Shown piece by piece: positions 52,845 to 61,783 of a stretch of DNA of 64,000 nt (position 1 is the first letter of the stretch; each line of letters begins with the position of its first letter). This DNA is from Brachybacterium faecium DSM 4810. Its GTDB lineage: Bacteria; Actinomycetota; Actinomycetes; Actinomycetales; Dermabacteraceae. Below the pieces are notes generated by a model. It was not told the DNA's origin. It did not search any database and was given only the letters and a program-made list of their open reading frames with translations. A program made the translations under genes and the position numbers. The stretch covers positions 1,178,001 through 1,242,000 of the forward strand of contig CP001643.1 in the NCBI GenBank assembly GCA_000023405.1, read 5' to 3'.

Positions 52845-54116
52845 ATGACAGCGACGCGCCGCACCGCGCTCGCCGCCGGAGGAGGGCTCACCGCGCTCGC
52901 CCTCGCCGGCTGCGGACTGCGACCCACCGGCCGACCCTCGGCCGACATCGTCCAGGAGGCAGCCGACGGCGACATCGGCGGAGACATCGTCTTCCAGACC
53001 TGGTCCCTCAGGAACGACACCTTCACACCGTTCTTCGAGCAGGTCATCGACGACTTCGAGGCCGAGCACCCCGGCACGCGGGTGCACTGGATGGACCAGC
53101 CGCCCGAGGGCTACGAGGACAAGCTCCTCGCCCAGGCGAACTCCGACTCCCTGCCGGACGTCATCAACATCGCGCCCGACATCGCCTTCGCCCTCGCCCG
53201 GGCAGGACTCCTGCTGGACATCGGAGCGCTCTACGACGACCTCGAGGACGAGTACGTGGCCGGGGCCGTGGAGTCGTTCCGCTACGACCAGGTGGAGGGC
53301 ACCTTCGGCCTGCCCTGGTACCTCGGCACCGACATGAACTGGTGGAACCTCGACGGGCTCGCCGAGGTCGGCGTCGACGCCTCGTCCCTGCCGACCACGA
53401 TCGACGAGCTGTTCGAGGTCGCGCGGGCGGTGCACGAGTCGGGCGGGCGCAACCCCGTCGTCTCCAACATGCCGGACTTCGCGATCACCAGCGAGGGCGA
53501 CCGGTTCACCTTCGCGACCGAGGAGAACGTGGAGCTGCTGGCGGGCTACGCCGAGCTGTACCAGTCCGGGGCGATGCCGCCCGAGGTGCTCTCCGGCGCC
53601 GAGACGGGCAACACCGACCTGTTCATCCAGGACAAGGTGCTGTGGACCACGGCGACGTCGACGTTCGCGAGCGATCTCGAGAATCAGGCGCCGAGCCTGT
53701 TGGAGACCACTGCGGTCTCCGAGCGCCTGGGGACCCCGCCGCTGTTCGCGCAGGGCATCTCCGTCCCCTCGACCTCGAAGAATCTCGCCACGGCTCTCGC
53801 GTTCGGGCGCTTCCTCACCTCCGACGAGTATCAGATCGGCTTCGCGAAGCTCGCCCCCGGCTATGTGCCCGGCACCCAGGCGGCCGCCGCGGATCCGTCC
53901 CGCTATGCGGTCCAGGACGGCGGCGAGCTGCTCGAGCAGTCCGTGGAGATCGCCGCGACCTCCATGGAGACCGCGGAGGTGCTGTCGAACCCGCTGTGGA
54001 CGCCCGACATGAAGACCACCCTCACCCAGCTCATCTCGCGGGCCATGACCGGGGCGATCTCCCCGCGCCAGGCGCTCGAGGAGGCCGTCGAGTACGGCAA
54101 CCTCAACCTCCAGTAG
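52845..54116 (+). CDS. Sugar ABC transporter substrate-binding lipoprotein
   Basis: A 423-residue family 1 extracellular solute-binding protein (CUT1 type). The signal peptide starts MTATRRTALAAGG and ends at lipobox LAGC (C23 lipidated). R5-R6 followed by TAL hints at twin-arginine export. The mature part has DIVFQTWSLRNDTFTPFFEQ and LPDVINIAPDIAFALA. FGLPWYLGTDMNWWN is a typical hinge-region block. It lies between the two mannosidases and two permeases, so the ligand is probably a mannose-containing oligosaccharide. Confidence 0.93.
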   Translation: MTATRRTALAAGGGLTALALAGCGLRPTGRPSADIVQEAADGDIGGDIVFQTWSLRNDTFTPFFEQVIDDFEAEHPGTRVHWMDQPPEGYEDKLLAQANSDSLPDVINIAPDIAFALARAGLLLDIGALYDDLEDEYVAGAVESFRYDQVEGTFGLPWYLGTDMNWWNLDGLAEVGVDASSLPTTIDELFEVARAVHESGGRNPVVSNMPDFAITSEGDRFTFATEENVELLAGYAELYQSGAMPPEVLSGAETGNTDLFIQDKVLWTTATSTFASDLENQAPSLLETTAVSERLGTPPLFAQGISVPSTSKNLATALAFGRFLTSDEYQIGFAKLAPGYVPGTQAAAADPSRYAVQDGGELLEQSVEIAATSMETAEVLSNPLWTPDMKTTLTQLISRAMTGAISPRQALEEAVEYGNLNLQ

Positions 54117-54173
54117 CGCCCGCCCGCTCGTGACCGTCCCCCTGCACCACCGATCCGACGAAGTCTGAGGAAT

Positions 54174-55070
54174 ATGCGCGCCTACCGTGCCCACGTCCCC
54201 TGGCTGCTCGCAGGACCCGCCCTCCTCTGGGTGTGCGTCTTCGCGCTCTGGCCGTTCATCAACACCGTCGTGCTCTCCTTCTCCGATGCGCGCCCCCTCG
54301 CGGGCGGCTCGTTCATCGGCCTCGAGAACTACGCGGCCCTCCTCCAGGACTCCCGGTTCTGGAACGCCCTGCTCACGAGCCTCGTCTACGCGGTCGTCTG
54401 TGTGCCGCTGCTGACGTTCCTGCCGCTGCTGATCGCGATCCTCGTCGAGTACCGGATCCCGTTCATCTCGGCGTTCCGGACCACGTTCTACTTCCCGGTG
54501 ATCGCCTCCGTCGTCGTGGTCGGCCTGATCTTCAGCTGGCTGTTCGACTCGCGCGGCATCGTCAACGAGGCGTTCGCCTTCGTCGGCCTGATCGACCAGC
54601 CGATCCCGTTCCTCGCGAGCCGGTGGGGGATCACCCTGACCGCGATCCTGCTGACCGTGTGGAAGGGCCTGGGCTACTACATGGTCGTCTACCTCGCGGC
54701 GCTCGGGAACGTGGGCCGCGACCTGCACGAGGCCGCCGCGATGGACGGCGCCGGCGCGTTCCGACGCTTCTGGAGCATCACCGTGCCCGGCGTGAAGGGT
54801 GCGATGTTCCTGGTCAGCGCGATGGTGACGGTCGCAGCGATGCGCGTGTTCACCGAGCTGTACGTCCTCTCGGAGGGCTCTGGCGGCCCCGGGGGCGACG
54901 CCATGAGCCTGGTCATGCTGGTCCAGCAGACGGGCAGCGGCCTCCAGGGCCGCCTGGGCTACTCCTCCGCGTTGAGCGTGGCCCTGTTCGTCGTGACCAT
55001 CGGCCCGCTGCTGCTGGTCGCCTACATCAACAACCGCGGTGACGCGGCGGTCGCCAAGGAGGGTGCATGA
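54174..55070 (+). CDS. Sugar ABC transporter permease (MalF-like)
   Basis: A 298-residue CUT1 permease with six membrane helices. The ATPase-docking EAA loop reads EAAAMDGAGAFRRFWSITVPG. It begins with a short cytoplasmic end and AHVPWLLAGPALLWVCVFA. CTGAGGA just before the ATG at 54174 is the probable ribosome-binding site. Its stop overlaps the start of the second permease (ATGA). Confidence 0.93.
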   Translation: MRAYRAHVPWLLAGPALLWVCVFALWPFINTVVLSFSDARPLAGGSFIGLENYAALLQDSRFWNALLTSLVYAVVCVPLLTFLPLLIAILVEYRIPFISAFRTTFYFPVIASVVVVGLIFSWLFDSRGIVNEAFAFVGLIDQPIPFLASRWGITLTAILLTVWKGLGYYMVVYLAALGNVGRDLHEAAAMDGAGAFRRFWSITVPGVKGAMFLVSAMVTVAAMRVFTELYVLSEGSGGPGGDAMSLVMLVQQTGSGLQGRLGYSSALSVALFVVTIGPLLLVAYINNRGDAAVAKEGA

Positions 55071-56011
55071 GCATCGACGTCCAGGAGAACCTCTCGGCGC
55101 AGACGTCCGAGACGCAGCGTCCTCCCGCCCCGAGGGCGCCCCGTCGTGACCGCCCGTACCGCACGAAGGGCGCCGGCGGGTTCGGCAAGCCCACGCTCGC
55201 CGGTCTGATCCTGCGCTATGTGCTGCTGGTGGCGGTGCTCGTGCTCGCCATCGGCCCGTTCGTGTGGCAGCTGTCGACCTCTCTCAAGGGGCCGATGGAT
55301 GACATCTACTCCTTCCCGCCGTCGCTGATCCCCTCCGACGGGACTCTGAAGAACTACACGACCGTCGCCTCGACGATCCCGATCCTCAACTACGCCTGGC
55401 ATTCGCTGATCGTCGCCGTCACCCTCGCGATCGGCAACGTCATCCTGGGGACCATGGCGGGCTACGCGCTGGGCTGCCTGCGGTTCCGGGGCAAGAAGAT
55501 CGCGATGGGCATCCTGCTGGCCACCCTGCTGCTGCCGGGCGAGGTCACGATCATGAGCCAGTTCCTCACGATCAAGTCGCTGGGGCTGGCCGACAGCCTG
55601 GGCGGCGTGATCGTGCCGGGGCTCGTCGGCGCCATCAACGTGCTGCTGCTCACCGCGGCCTGCCGCGCGATCCCGCAGGAGCTGCTGGAGGCGGCCGTGC
55701 TCGACGGGGCGAACACCTGGCAGGTGCTGCGCCACATCGTCTGGCCGAGCGTGCGGGGGATGGCGAGCGTCGTGGCGATCTTCGCGTTCATCGGCGGCTG
55801 GGACGACTTCCTGTGGCCGCTGGTGGTGCTGTCCGATCCGGCGAAGTACACCCTCACCGTCGGCATGGAGTACCTGAACTCGAACTTCGGCTCGGATCCG
55901 CGCGTGGTCGCCGCCGGCACCATGATCGCGCTGGTCCCGATCATCGTGTTCTTCGCGTTCTTCCAGAAGTTCTTCTTCCAGGGCGTCGAGGACGGCGCGG
56001 TCAAGGGCTGA
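55067..56011 (+). CDS. Sugar ABC transporter permease (MalG-like)
   Basis: A 314-residue CUT1 permease partner. It has six membrane helices after a 45-residue cytoplasmic Pro/Arg-rich N-terminus. The EAA loop is EAAVLDGANTWQVLRHIVWP, and the C-terminal FFAFFQKFFFQGVEDGAVKG is a hallmark of MalG-type permeases. No ATP-binding subunit is encoded in the operon; a shared MsmK/MsiK-type ATPase elsewhere must energise it. A strong hairpin ends the operon 7 bases later. Confidence 0.94.
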   Translation: MSIDVQENLSAQTSETQRPPAPRAPRRDRPYRTKGAGGFGKPTLAGLILRYVLLVAVLVLAIGPFVWQLSTSLKGPMDDIYSFPPSLIPSDGTLKNYTTVASTIPILNYAWHSLIVAVTLAIGNVILGTMAGYALGCLRFRGKKIAMGILLATLLLPGEVTIMSQFLTIKSLGLADSLGGVIVPGLVGAINVLLLTAACRAIPQELLEAAVLDGANTWQVLRHIVWPSVRGMASVVAIFAFIGGWDDFLWPLVVLSDPAKYTLTVGMEYLNSNFGSDPRVVAAGTMIALVPIIVFFAFFQKFFFQGVEDGAVKG

Positions 56012-56017
56012 TCGGGC

Positions 56018-56044
56018 CGGCCCCGCGCCTCGTGCGCGGGGCCG
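56018..56044 (+). terminator. Terminator of the mannoside operon
   Basis: Perfect 11-bp stem CGGCCCCGCGC / GCGCGGGGCCG with a 5-nt loop, 7 bases past the permease stop. It sits just before the next gene's -10 box. Confidence 0.75.
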
Positions 56045-56049
56045 CCCCG

Positions 56050-56055
56050 TACGCT
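56050..56055 (+). promoter_or_regulatory. -10 box of leaderless MetE-like gene
   Basis: TACGCT lies 6 nt before the ATG at 56062, between the preceding terminator and the gene. Confidence 0.5.
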
Positions 56056-56061
56056 GGGATC

Positions 56062-57111
56062 ATGATGAGAACCCGAGGTGCCCTGCTCACCGGCAGCGTG
56101 AACTACGACGATGCCGAGACCACGATGCGCACCGTCGCCGAGATCCTCGGCGACCATGTGCGTCGCCTCCCCGACGGGGAGGTGGGTGAGAGGTTCCACT
56201 GGATCATGTTCCAGCCGGACGTGCTCGGCCAGGCGGACGGCATCGAGCGGGTGGGGGAGCAGCCGATCCCCTTCGGCGCCGGGCTGGACGTGCGTCCGCT
56301 GCGTCTGGCGGACGGGGCGGAGCCGGCCGCGATCGAGCTGCCGCCCCTCGGATACGCCCGGGCCGCGGAGGAGTCCTACGCACTGTTCACCAGGCTGCGT
56401 GAGGAGGGCGTGATCGGCGAGGGGGTCCGCTTCCAGGTCTCCCTGCCCACCCCGGTGGCCGTGGTCTCCTCCTTCTTCGGGGGCGAGGACCGCGTCGCGA
56501 TCGAACCCGTCTACGCCGATGCGCTCCTGTCCGAGCTCGAGCAGATCCTCGAGAGCGTCCCGCACCGCGATCTCGCGATCCAGTGGGACGTGGCCAGCGA
56601 GATGGGCATCCTCGAGGGCGCCTCGGGCTACGGCTCCGTGATGGAGCACTGGTGGGCCGGGGGCGTGCTCGACGGGATCGTCGCGCGCCTGGCCGCGCTC
56701 GTGGACGCGGTCCCGGCCGAGGTCGAGGTCGGGGTGCACCTGTGCTACGGCGACGCGGGGGAGAAGCACTTCGTCGAACCGGTGGACACCGCGAATCTGG
56801 TGCGGGTCGCCAACGCGGTGATCGCCGCCGCCGCGCGTGAGCTGACCTGGCTGCACCTGCCTGTCCCGATCGATCGTGATGACCAGGCCTACACCGCCCC
56901 GCTCGCCGAGCTGCACGAGGTGGGCGAGCTCTACCTCGGCCTCGTGCACCGCGAGGACGGGGCCGACGGCGCCCGGCGGCGCCTCGCCGCGGCCGCGCCC
57001 TCCCTCCGGCAGGACATCGGGGTGGCCACCGAATGCGGGATCGGCCGCGCACCCGCAGGCACCACCGAGGGGATCCTGCGCACCCATGCCGAGGTCGCCG
57101 AGCCCCTCTGA
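56062..57111 (+). CDS. MetE/UROD-superfamily barrel protein of unknown substrate
   Basis: A 349-residue single-barrel protein related to the C-terminal half of cobalamin-independent methionine synthase. Features are GSVNYDDAETTMRTV, RRLPDGEVGERFHW, VSLPTPVAVVSSFFGG, VGVHLCYGD in the middle, and ATECGIGRAPAGTTE near the end. The Cys in TECGIGR and the His/Cys of VHLCYGD correspond to zinc ligands of MetE-type enzymes, so a metal-dependent methyl- or alkyl-transfer is possible. Full MetE length (about 750) is not met. It stands alone with its own promoter after the sugar operon. The frame open to 55813 is not used. Confidence 0.65.
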   Translation: MMRTRGALLTGSVNYDDAETTMRTVAEILGDHVRRLPDGEVGERFHWIMFQPDVLGQADGIERVGEQPIPFGAGLDVRPLRLADGAEPAAIELPPLGYARAAEESYALFTRLREEGVIGEGVRFQVSLPTPVAVVSSFFGGEDRVAIEPVYADALLSELEQILESVPHRDLAIQWDVASEMGILEGASGYGSVMEHWWAGGVLDGIVARLAALVDAVPAEVEVGVHLCYGDAGEKHFVEPVDTANLVRVANAVIAAAARELTWLHLPVPIDRDDQAYTAPLAELHEVGELYLGLVHREDGADGARRRLAAAAPSLRQDIGVATECGIGRAPAGTTEGILRTHAEVAEPL

Positions 57112-57230
57112 GCCTCCGACCGCGCAGGGGCCGCCCGGTCGCCGCGGCACCGCCCCTCGGCCGACACGCCGGACGCGCCGAGGTGACCTCTCCGACCCGT
57201 CCCCGACGGCGCGGAGCGACCCCGCGCGGC

Positions 57231-57236
57231 TACCCT
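57231..57236 (+). promoter_or_regulatory. -10 box of leaderless dnaE promoter
   Basis: TACCCT lies 7 nt before the ATG at 57244. The intervening GGAGGGC could alternatively act as a Shine-Dalgarno, but it is too close to the ATG. Confidence 0.5.
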
Positions 57237-57243
57237 GGAGGGC

Positions 57244-60200
57244 ATGGCTTCCTCGTCCTCCGATGACTTCGTGCACCTCCATGTCCACACCGATTACTCG
57301 CTCCTGGACGGGGCTGCGAAGATCGACAAGCTCGTCGCCGAGACGGTGCGGCAGGGGCAGCCGGCCGTGGCGATCACGGACCACGGCTACCTCTTCGGCG
57401 CCTACGAGTTCTACAAGGCCGCCAAGGATGCCGGGATCAAGCCGATCATCGGCATCGAGGCGTACGTGACCCCCGGCACCAGCCGGCACGACCGCACCCG
57501 CACGCAGTGGGGCACGCGCGAGCAGCAGCTGGCCGGGGACGACGTCTCCGCCCGCGGCGCCTACACCCACATGACGCTGCTCTCGCACTCCACCACCGGG
57601 ATGCACAACCTCTTCCGCCTCGGCTCCGCCGCCTCCCTCGAGGGGCAGATGGGCAAGTGGCCCCGCATGGACCGCGAGATCCTCTCGCAGTACTCGGACG
57701 GCCTGATCGCCACCACCGGCTGCCCCTCCGGGGAGGTGCAGACGCGGCTGCGCCTGGGCCAGTTCGACGAGGCGGTCAAGGCCGCCGGAGAATTCCAGGA
57801 CATCTTCGGCAAGGAGCATTACTTCGTCGAGCTGATGGACCACGGCCTCGACATCGAGAAGCGCGTGTCCAAGGACCTGCTCGAGGTCGCCAAGGCCGTC
57901 GGTGCGCCGCTGCTGGCCACCAACGACCTCCACTACGTCACCGAGCAGGACGCCACCATCCAGGACGTCCTGCTGTGCATCAACTCCGGCTCGCGCCTCA
58001 ACGATCCGGACCGCTTCAAGTTCGGCGGCTCCGGCTACTACCTGAAGTCCGCGCAGCAGATGCGCGAGCTGTTCCGCGAGATGCCCGAGGCGTGCGACAA
58101 CACGCTGCGCGTCGCCGAGATGTGCGATGTCGAGTTCCGCACCACCGCGGAGGGCGCGAACTACATGCCGCACTTCCCCACCCCGCCCGGGGAGGACGAG
58201 GAGTCCTGGTTCGTCAAGGAGGTCCAGCGCGGGCTCGAGTACCGCTATCCGGCGGGCATCCCCGACGACGTGCAGAAGCGTGCGGACTACGAGGTCTCGG
58301 TCATCCTGCAGATGGGCTTCCCGGGCTACTTCCTGGTGGTCTCGGACTACATCAAGTGGGCCAAGGAGCAGGACATCCGCGTGGGCCCCGGCCGCGGCTC
58401 GGGCGCCGGCTCGATGGTCGCCTACGCCATGCGGATCACCGACCTGGACCCGCTCGAGCACGGTCTGCTGTTCGAGCGCTTCCTGAACCCGGACCGCGTC
58501 TCCATGCCCGACTTCGACGTCGACTTCGATGACCGCCGCCGCGGCGAGGTCATCGAATACGTCGAGCGCAAGTACGGCGACGACCGCATCGCCCAGGTCG
58601 CCACCTACGGCGTGATGAAGACGAAGAACTCCCTCAAGGACGCCGCGCGCGTGCTCGACTACCCCTTCTCGATGGGCGACCGCCTCTCCAAGGCGCTGCC
58701 GCCCACCGTGATGGGCAAGGACATCTCGGTCAAGGGCATCTTCGACCCCGAGGACAAGCGCTACGCCGAGGCGGGCGAGTTCCGCCGCATCCACGACGAG
58801 GACCCCGACGTGCAGAAGGTCGTCGAGATCGCGAAGGGCGTCGAGGGCCTCACCCGCGGCTGGGGCGTGCACGCCTGCGCCGTCATCATGTCCAGCGACC
58901 CGCTGGTGGACATCGTCCCGATGATGCGCCGTCCCTCCGACGGCCAGATCATCACCCAGTTCGAGTACCCCACGCTCGAGACCCTCGGCCTGCTGAAGAT
59001 GGACTTCCTCGGGCTGCGCAACCTCACCGTCCTCTCCGACGCGGTGGCGAACATGGCGCGCAACGGCAAGACGCCCCCCGATCTGGAGACCCTCCCCTTC
59101 GACGACCCGGCCACCTACGAGCTGCTGCAGAAGGGCGACACCCTGGGCGTGTTCCAGCTGGACGGCTCCGGCATGCGCACCCTGCTGCGGCAGATGAAGC
59201 CCGACCAGTTCGGGGACATCACCGCCGTCTCGGCGCTGTACCGGCCGGGCCCGATGGGCATGGGCTCGCACACCAACTACGCGCTGCGCAAGAACGGCCT
59301 GCAGGAGATCACGCCGATCCATCCCGAGCTCGAGGAGCCGCTCGCGGAGATCCTCGACGAGACCTACGGCGTGCTCGTCTACCAGGAGCAGGTCATGCAG
59401 ACCGCGCAGAAGGTCGCCGGGTACAGCCTCGGCGAAGCGGACATCCTGCGCCGCGCCATGGGCAAGAAGAAGAAGGCGGAGCTGGACAAGCAGTACGTCT
59501 CCTTCGAAGCCGGCATGAAGAGCAACGGCTACTCCGACGCGGCCGTGCAGGCGCTGTGGGAGACGCTGCTGCCCTTCGCCGACTACGCCTTCAACAAGTC
59601 CCACTCGGCCGCCTACGGCGTGGTGTCCTACTGGACCGCCTACCTCAAGGCGAACCACCCCACCGAGTACATGGCCGCGCTGCTGACCTCCACGCAGGAG
59701 AACCGTGACCGCCTGGGCCTGTACCTGGGCGACTGCCGGCACCGCGGCATCACCGTGCTCCCGCCGGACGTCAACGAATCGGATCTGTACTTCTCCGCCG
59801 TGGGCGAGGACATCCGCTTCGGGCTCTCCGCGATCCGCAACGTGGGCGCCCACGTGGTCGAGGAGATCATCAAGACCCGCGAGGAGAAGGGCGCCTTCAC
59901 CTCCTTCACGGACTTCCTGGACAAGGTGCCGCTGAGCGTGTGCAACAAGCGCACCATCGAGTCGCTCATCAAGGGCGGCGCCTTCGACGAGCTGGGCGCG
60001 AACCGTCGCTCGCTCGTGCTGATCCACGAGGACGCCGTCGACTCCGTCGTCGACGTCAAGCGCAAGGAGGCCCAGGGCCAGTACGACCTCTTCGCCGACA
60101 TGTTCGCCGGCGCGGGAGGCGACGGGGAGGAGTCGATGGCCTCCGGCTCCGCCGCCACCATCACCGTCCCGGACCTGCCCGAATGGGATCGCAAGGAGAA

Positions 60201-60819
60201 GCTCGCCTTCGAGCGGAACATGCTGGGGCTGTACGTCTCCGATCACCCGCTGTACGGGCTCGAGCACGTCATCGCCCAGAACTCCTCCACCTCGATCAGC
60301 GCGCTCGCCGACGACGGCGCCGTCCAGGACGGCACGATGGTGACGATCGCGGGGCTGATCACGTCCCTGCAGCGCAAGACCACGAAGAAGGGCGACATGT
60401 GGGCGATCGCCACGGTCGAGGACCTCGAGGGCTCGATCGACTGCCTGCTGTTCCCCTCCACGTACCAGACCGTCGCCACCGAGCTGGCGGAGGATCTCAT
60501 CGTTTCGATGAAGGGCCGCGTGGACAGCTCCAAGGGCATGCCGGAGCTGCGGGTGATGGAGATGATGATCCCGGAGACCGGGGGAGGGGCCGACGGGCCC
60601 GTGGTCATCGCCCTGCCCGCGATGCGTGCGAACGAGCGCGTGGTCCAGGACCTCCGGGGCGTGCTCGAGGACAACCCCGGCGGGAGCGAGGTGCGCCTGC
60701 GGCTGCAGGAGCCGGGCCGCACCACGCTCATGCAGCTGGACAAGCGCCTCTCGGTCACCCCGTCCGCCGCGCTGTACGCCTCGCTGAAGACCCTGCTGGG
60801 ACCCGGATGCCTGCAGTGA
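57244..60819 (+). CDS. dnaE: DNA polymerase III subunit alpha (DnaE1)
   Basis: Replicative polymerase catalytic subunit. The 1191-residue protein has the N-terminal PHP proofreading domain (FVHLHVHTDYSLLDGAAKI). The catalytic palm has PDFDVDF at 422-428 and the third Asp at 587 in LLKMDFLGLRNL. YNKSHSAAYGVVSYWTAY-like sequence (starting FNKSHSAAYG), helix-hairpin-helix and an OB domain (MVTIAGLITSLQRKTTKKGD) follow. Length and features are those of the essential DnaE1, not the mutagenic DnaE2, which is usually with imuA/imuB. The EEP-fold gene starts 4 bases after it. Confidence 0.96.
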   Translation: MASSSSDDFVHLHVHTDYSLLDGAAKIDKLVAETVRQGQPAVAITDHGYLFGAYEFYKAAKDAGIKPIIGIEAYVTPGTSRHDRTRTQWGTREQQLAGDDVSARGAYTHMTLLSHSTTGMHNLFRLGSAASLEGQMGKWPRMDREILSQYSDGLIATTGCPSGEVQTRLRLGQFDEAVKAAGEFQDIFGKEHYFVELMDHGLDIEKRVSKDLLEVAKAVGAPLLATNDLHYVTEQDATIQDVLLCINSGSRLNDPDRFKFGGSGYYLKSAQQMRELFREMPEACDNTLRVAEMCDVEFRTTAEGANYMPHFPTPPGEDEESWFVKEVQRGLEYRYPAGIPDDVQKRADYEVSVILQMGFPGYFLVVSDYIKWAKEQDIRVGPGRGSGAGSMVAYAMRITDLDPLEHGLLFERFLNPDRVSMPDFDVDFDDRRRGEVIEYVERKYGDDRIAQVATYGVMKTKNSLKDAARVLDYPFSMGDRLSKALPPTVMGKDISVKGIFDPEDKRYAEAGEFRRIHDEDPDVQKVVEIAKGVEGLTRGWGVHACAVIMSSDPLVDIVPMMRRPSDGQIITQFEYPTLETLGLLKMDFLGLRNLTVLSDAVANMARNGKTPPDLETLPFDDPATYELLQKGDTLGVFQLDGSGMRTLLRQMKPDQFGDITAVSALYRPGPMGMGSHTNYALRKNGLQEITPIHPELEEPLAEILDETYGVLVYQEQVMQTAQKVAGYSLGEADILRRAMGKKKKAELDKQYVSFEAGMKSNGYSDAAVQALWETLLPFADYAFNKSHSAAYGVVSYWTAYLKANHPTEYMAALLTSTQENRDRLGLYLGDCRHRGITVLPPDVNESDLYFSAVGEDIRFGLSAIRNVGAHVVEEIIKTREEKGAFTSFTDFLDKVPLSVCNKRTIESLIKGGAFDELGANRRSLVLIHEDAVDSVVDVKRKEAQGQYDLFADMFAGAGGDGEESMASGSAATITVPDLPEWDRKEKLAFERNMLGLYVSDHPLYGLEHVIAQNSSTSISALADDGAVQDGTMVTIAGLITSLQRKTTKKGDMWAIATVEDLEGSIDCLLFPSTYQTVATELAEDLIVSMKGRVDSSKGMPELRVMEMMIPETGGGADGPVVIALPAMRANERVVQDLRGVLEDNPGGSEVRLRLQEPGRTTLMQLDKRLSVTPSAALYASLKTLLGPGCLQ

Positions 60820-60823
60820 CGCG

Positions 60824-61774
60824 ATGACCTCGTGGCGGGTGGCGACCTTCAACATCCGCCACGGCCTCGGACCCGACGAGCGCGTGGATCTTCCGCGCCT
60901 GGCCGGGCAGATCGCCGCGCTCGACGCCGACGTGATCGGCCTGCAGGAGGTCGACGTCCGCTTCGGCGACCGCTCGGACCACGCCGACCAGGCCGCACGG
61001 CTCGGCGAGCTGCTGGGGATGCAGGTCCGCTTCGGCGCCGCGCTCGACCTGCCCCCGGAGGCTCCCGGCGCTCCGCGGCGGCAGTACGGACTCGCGCTGC
61101 TGACCCGCCACGAGATCCTCACCCAGCAGATGCACCTGCTGCCCGACCACCCCGCGGGCCCGCCGTCGCGGGAACCGCGTGGTGTGCTCCATGCGCGGCT
61201 GCGGCACCGCGGGGGCGAGGAGCTCGACGTGCTCGTCACCCACCTCGACGACGCCGCGCGCGAGCACCGCACCGCGCAGGTGCAGGGCATCCTCCGCCTC
61301 GCCGAGCAGATCCCGGGCCCGGCGGTGCTCCTGGGAGACATGAACGCCGATCCCTCCGCCCCGGAGCTCGCAGCCCTCTCCGCCACCGGGTGGCGCGATG
61401 CCGCACAGCACGTGGGCCTCGACGCCGCACAGCACGTGGGCCGGGCCGCCGCGGAGGGGACCGGCCCGGGGGAGGGCTCGACCGCCGCGCCGCCGCGCAC
61501 CGCCCGGCGGCGCGCCGTGCCGCCCGGCATCGCCCACGCCGCGCGGTCCCTGCTCGCGCTCGCCGGCCGGGACCGCGGCACGGCCCCGCGCGCCACCCAT
61601 CCCGCGCAGTTCCCGGTGCGCCGCATCGATGCGCTGTGGCTGCGCGGCGGGATCACGGCCTGTGCCGTGACCGTCGGCCCGAGGGGCAGCTCGGACCACC
61701 GCTCGGTGGTCGCCACCGTGCACCTGGAGCCCCCGCCACCCGGCGCCCCGCACCGAGGAGCGCGCAGGGGCTAG
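60824..61774 (+). CDS. Endonuclease/exonuclease/phosphatase (EEP) family protein
   Basis: A 316-residue metal-dependent phosphodiesterase-fold protein without signal peptide. EEP motifs are complete: ATFNIRHG, GLQEVD with the metal-binding Glu, VTHLDD, LLGDMNADP, and SDHRSVVATV with the catalytic Asp-His. The substrate could be DNA, phospholipid or inositol phosphate. Residues about 190-245 form a low-complexity Ala/Arg/Pro-rich insertion that includes a perfect duplication of DAAQHVG. It starts 4 bases after dnaE. Its TAG stop is also the first three bases of the next gene's -10 box. Confidence 0.83.
   Translation: MTSWRVATFNIRHGLGPDERVDLPRLAGQIAALDADVIGLQEVDVRFGDRSDHADQAARLGELLGMQVRFGAALDLPPEAPGAPRRQYGLALLTRHEILTQQMHLLPDHPAGPPSREPRGVLHARLRHRGGEELDVLVTHLDDAAREHRTAQVQGILRLAEQIPGPAVLLGDMNADPSAPELAALSATGWRDAAQHVGLDAAQHVGRAAAEGTGPGEGSTAAPPRTARRRAVPPGIAHAARSLLALAGRDRGTAPRATHPAQFPVRRIDALWLRGGITACAVTVGPRGSSDHRSVVATVHLEPPPPGAPHRGARRG
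61396..61443 (+). repeat. 24-bp tandem duplication inside the EEP gene
   Basis: CGATGCCGCACAGCACGTGG(GCCT) at 61396-61419 is repeated at 61420-61443 with two differences, giving DAAQHVGL/DAAQHVGR in the protein. The reading frame is kept. Confidence 0.8.
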
Positions 61775-61777
61775 CGT
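61772..61777 (+). promoter_or_regulatory. -10 box of leaderless acyl-CoA dehydrogenase promoter
   Basis: TAGCGT starts with the TAG stop of the upstream gene and lies 6 nt before the ATG at 61784. Confidence 0.5.
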
Positions 61778-61783
61778 GACCTC

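Noticed and set aside
49559..53077. Minus-strand frame of 1172 codons opposite the GH38 gene
   Set aside because: Same shadow effect. The plus strand has full catalytic motifs and ribosome-binding sites.
55462..61716. Very long minus-strand open frame of 2084 codons opposite dnaE and the permease
   Set aside because: Antisense shadow of GC-rich codons in real genes. It has no start context, and its composition is repetitive Val/Leu/Arg/Gly/Asp without domains.
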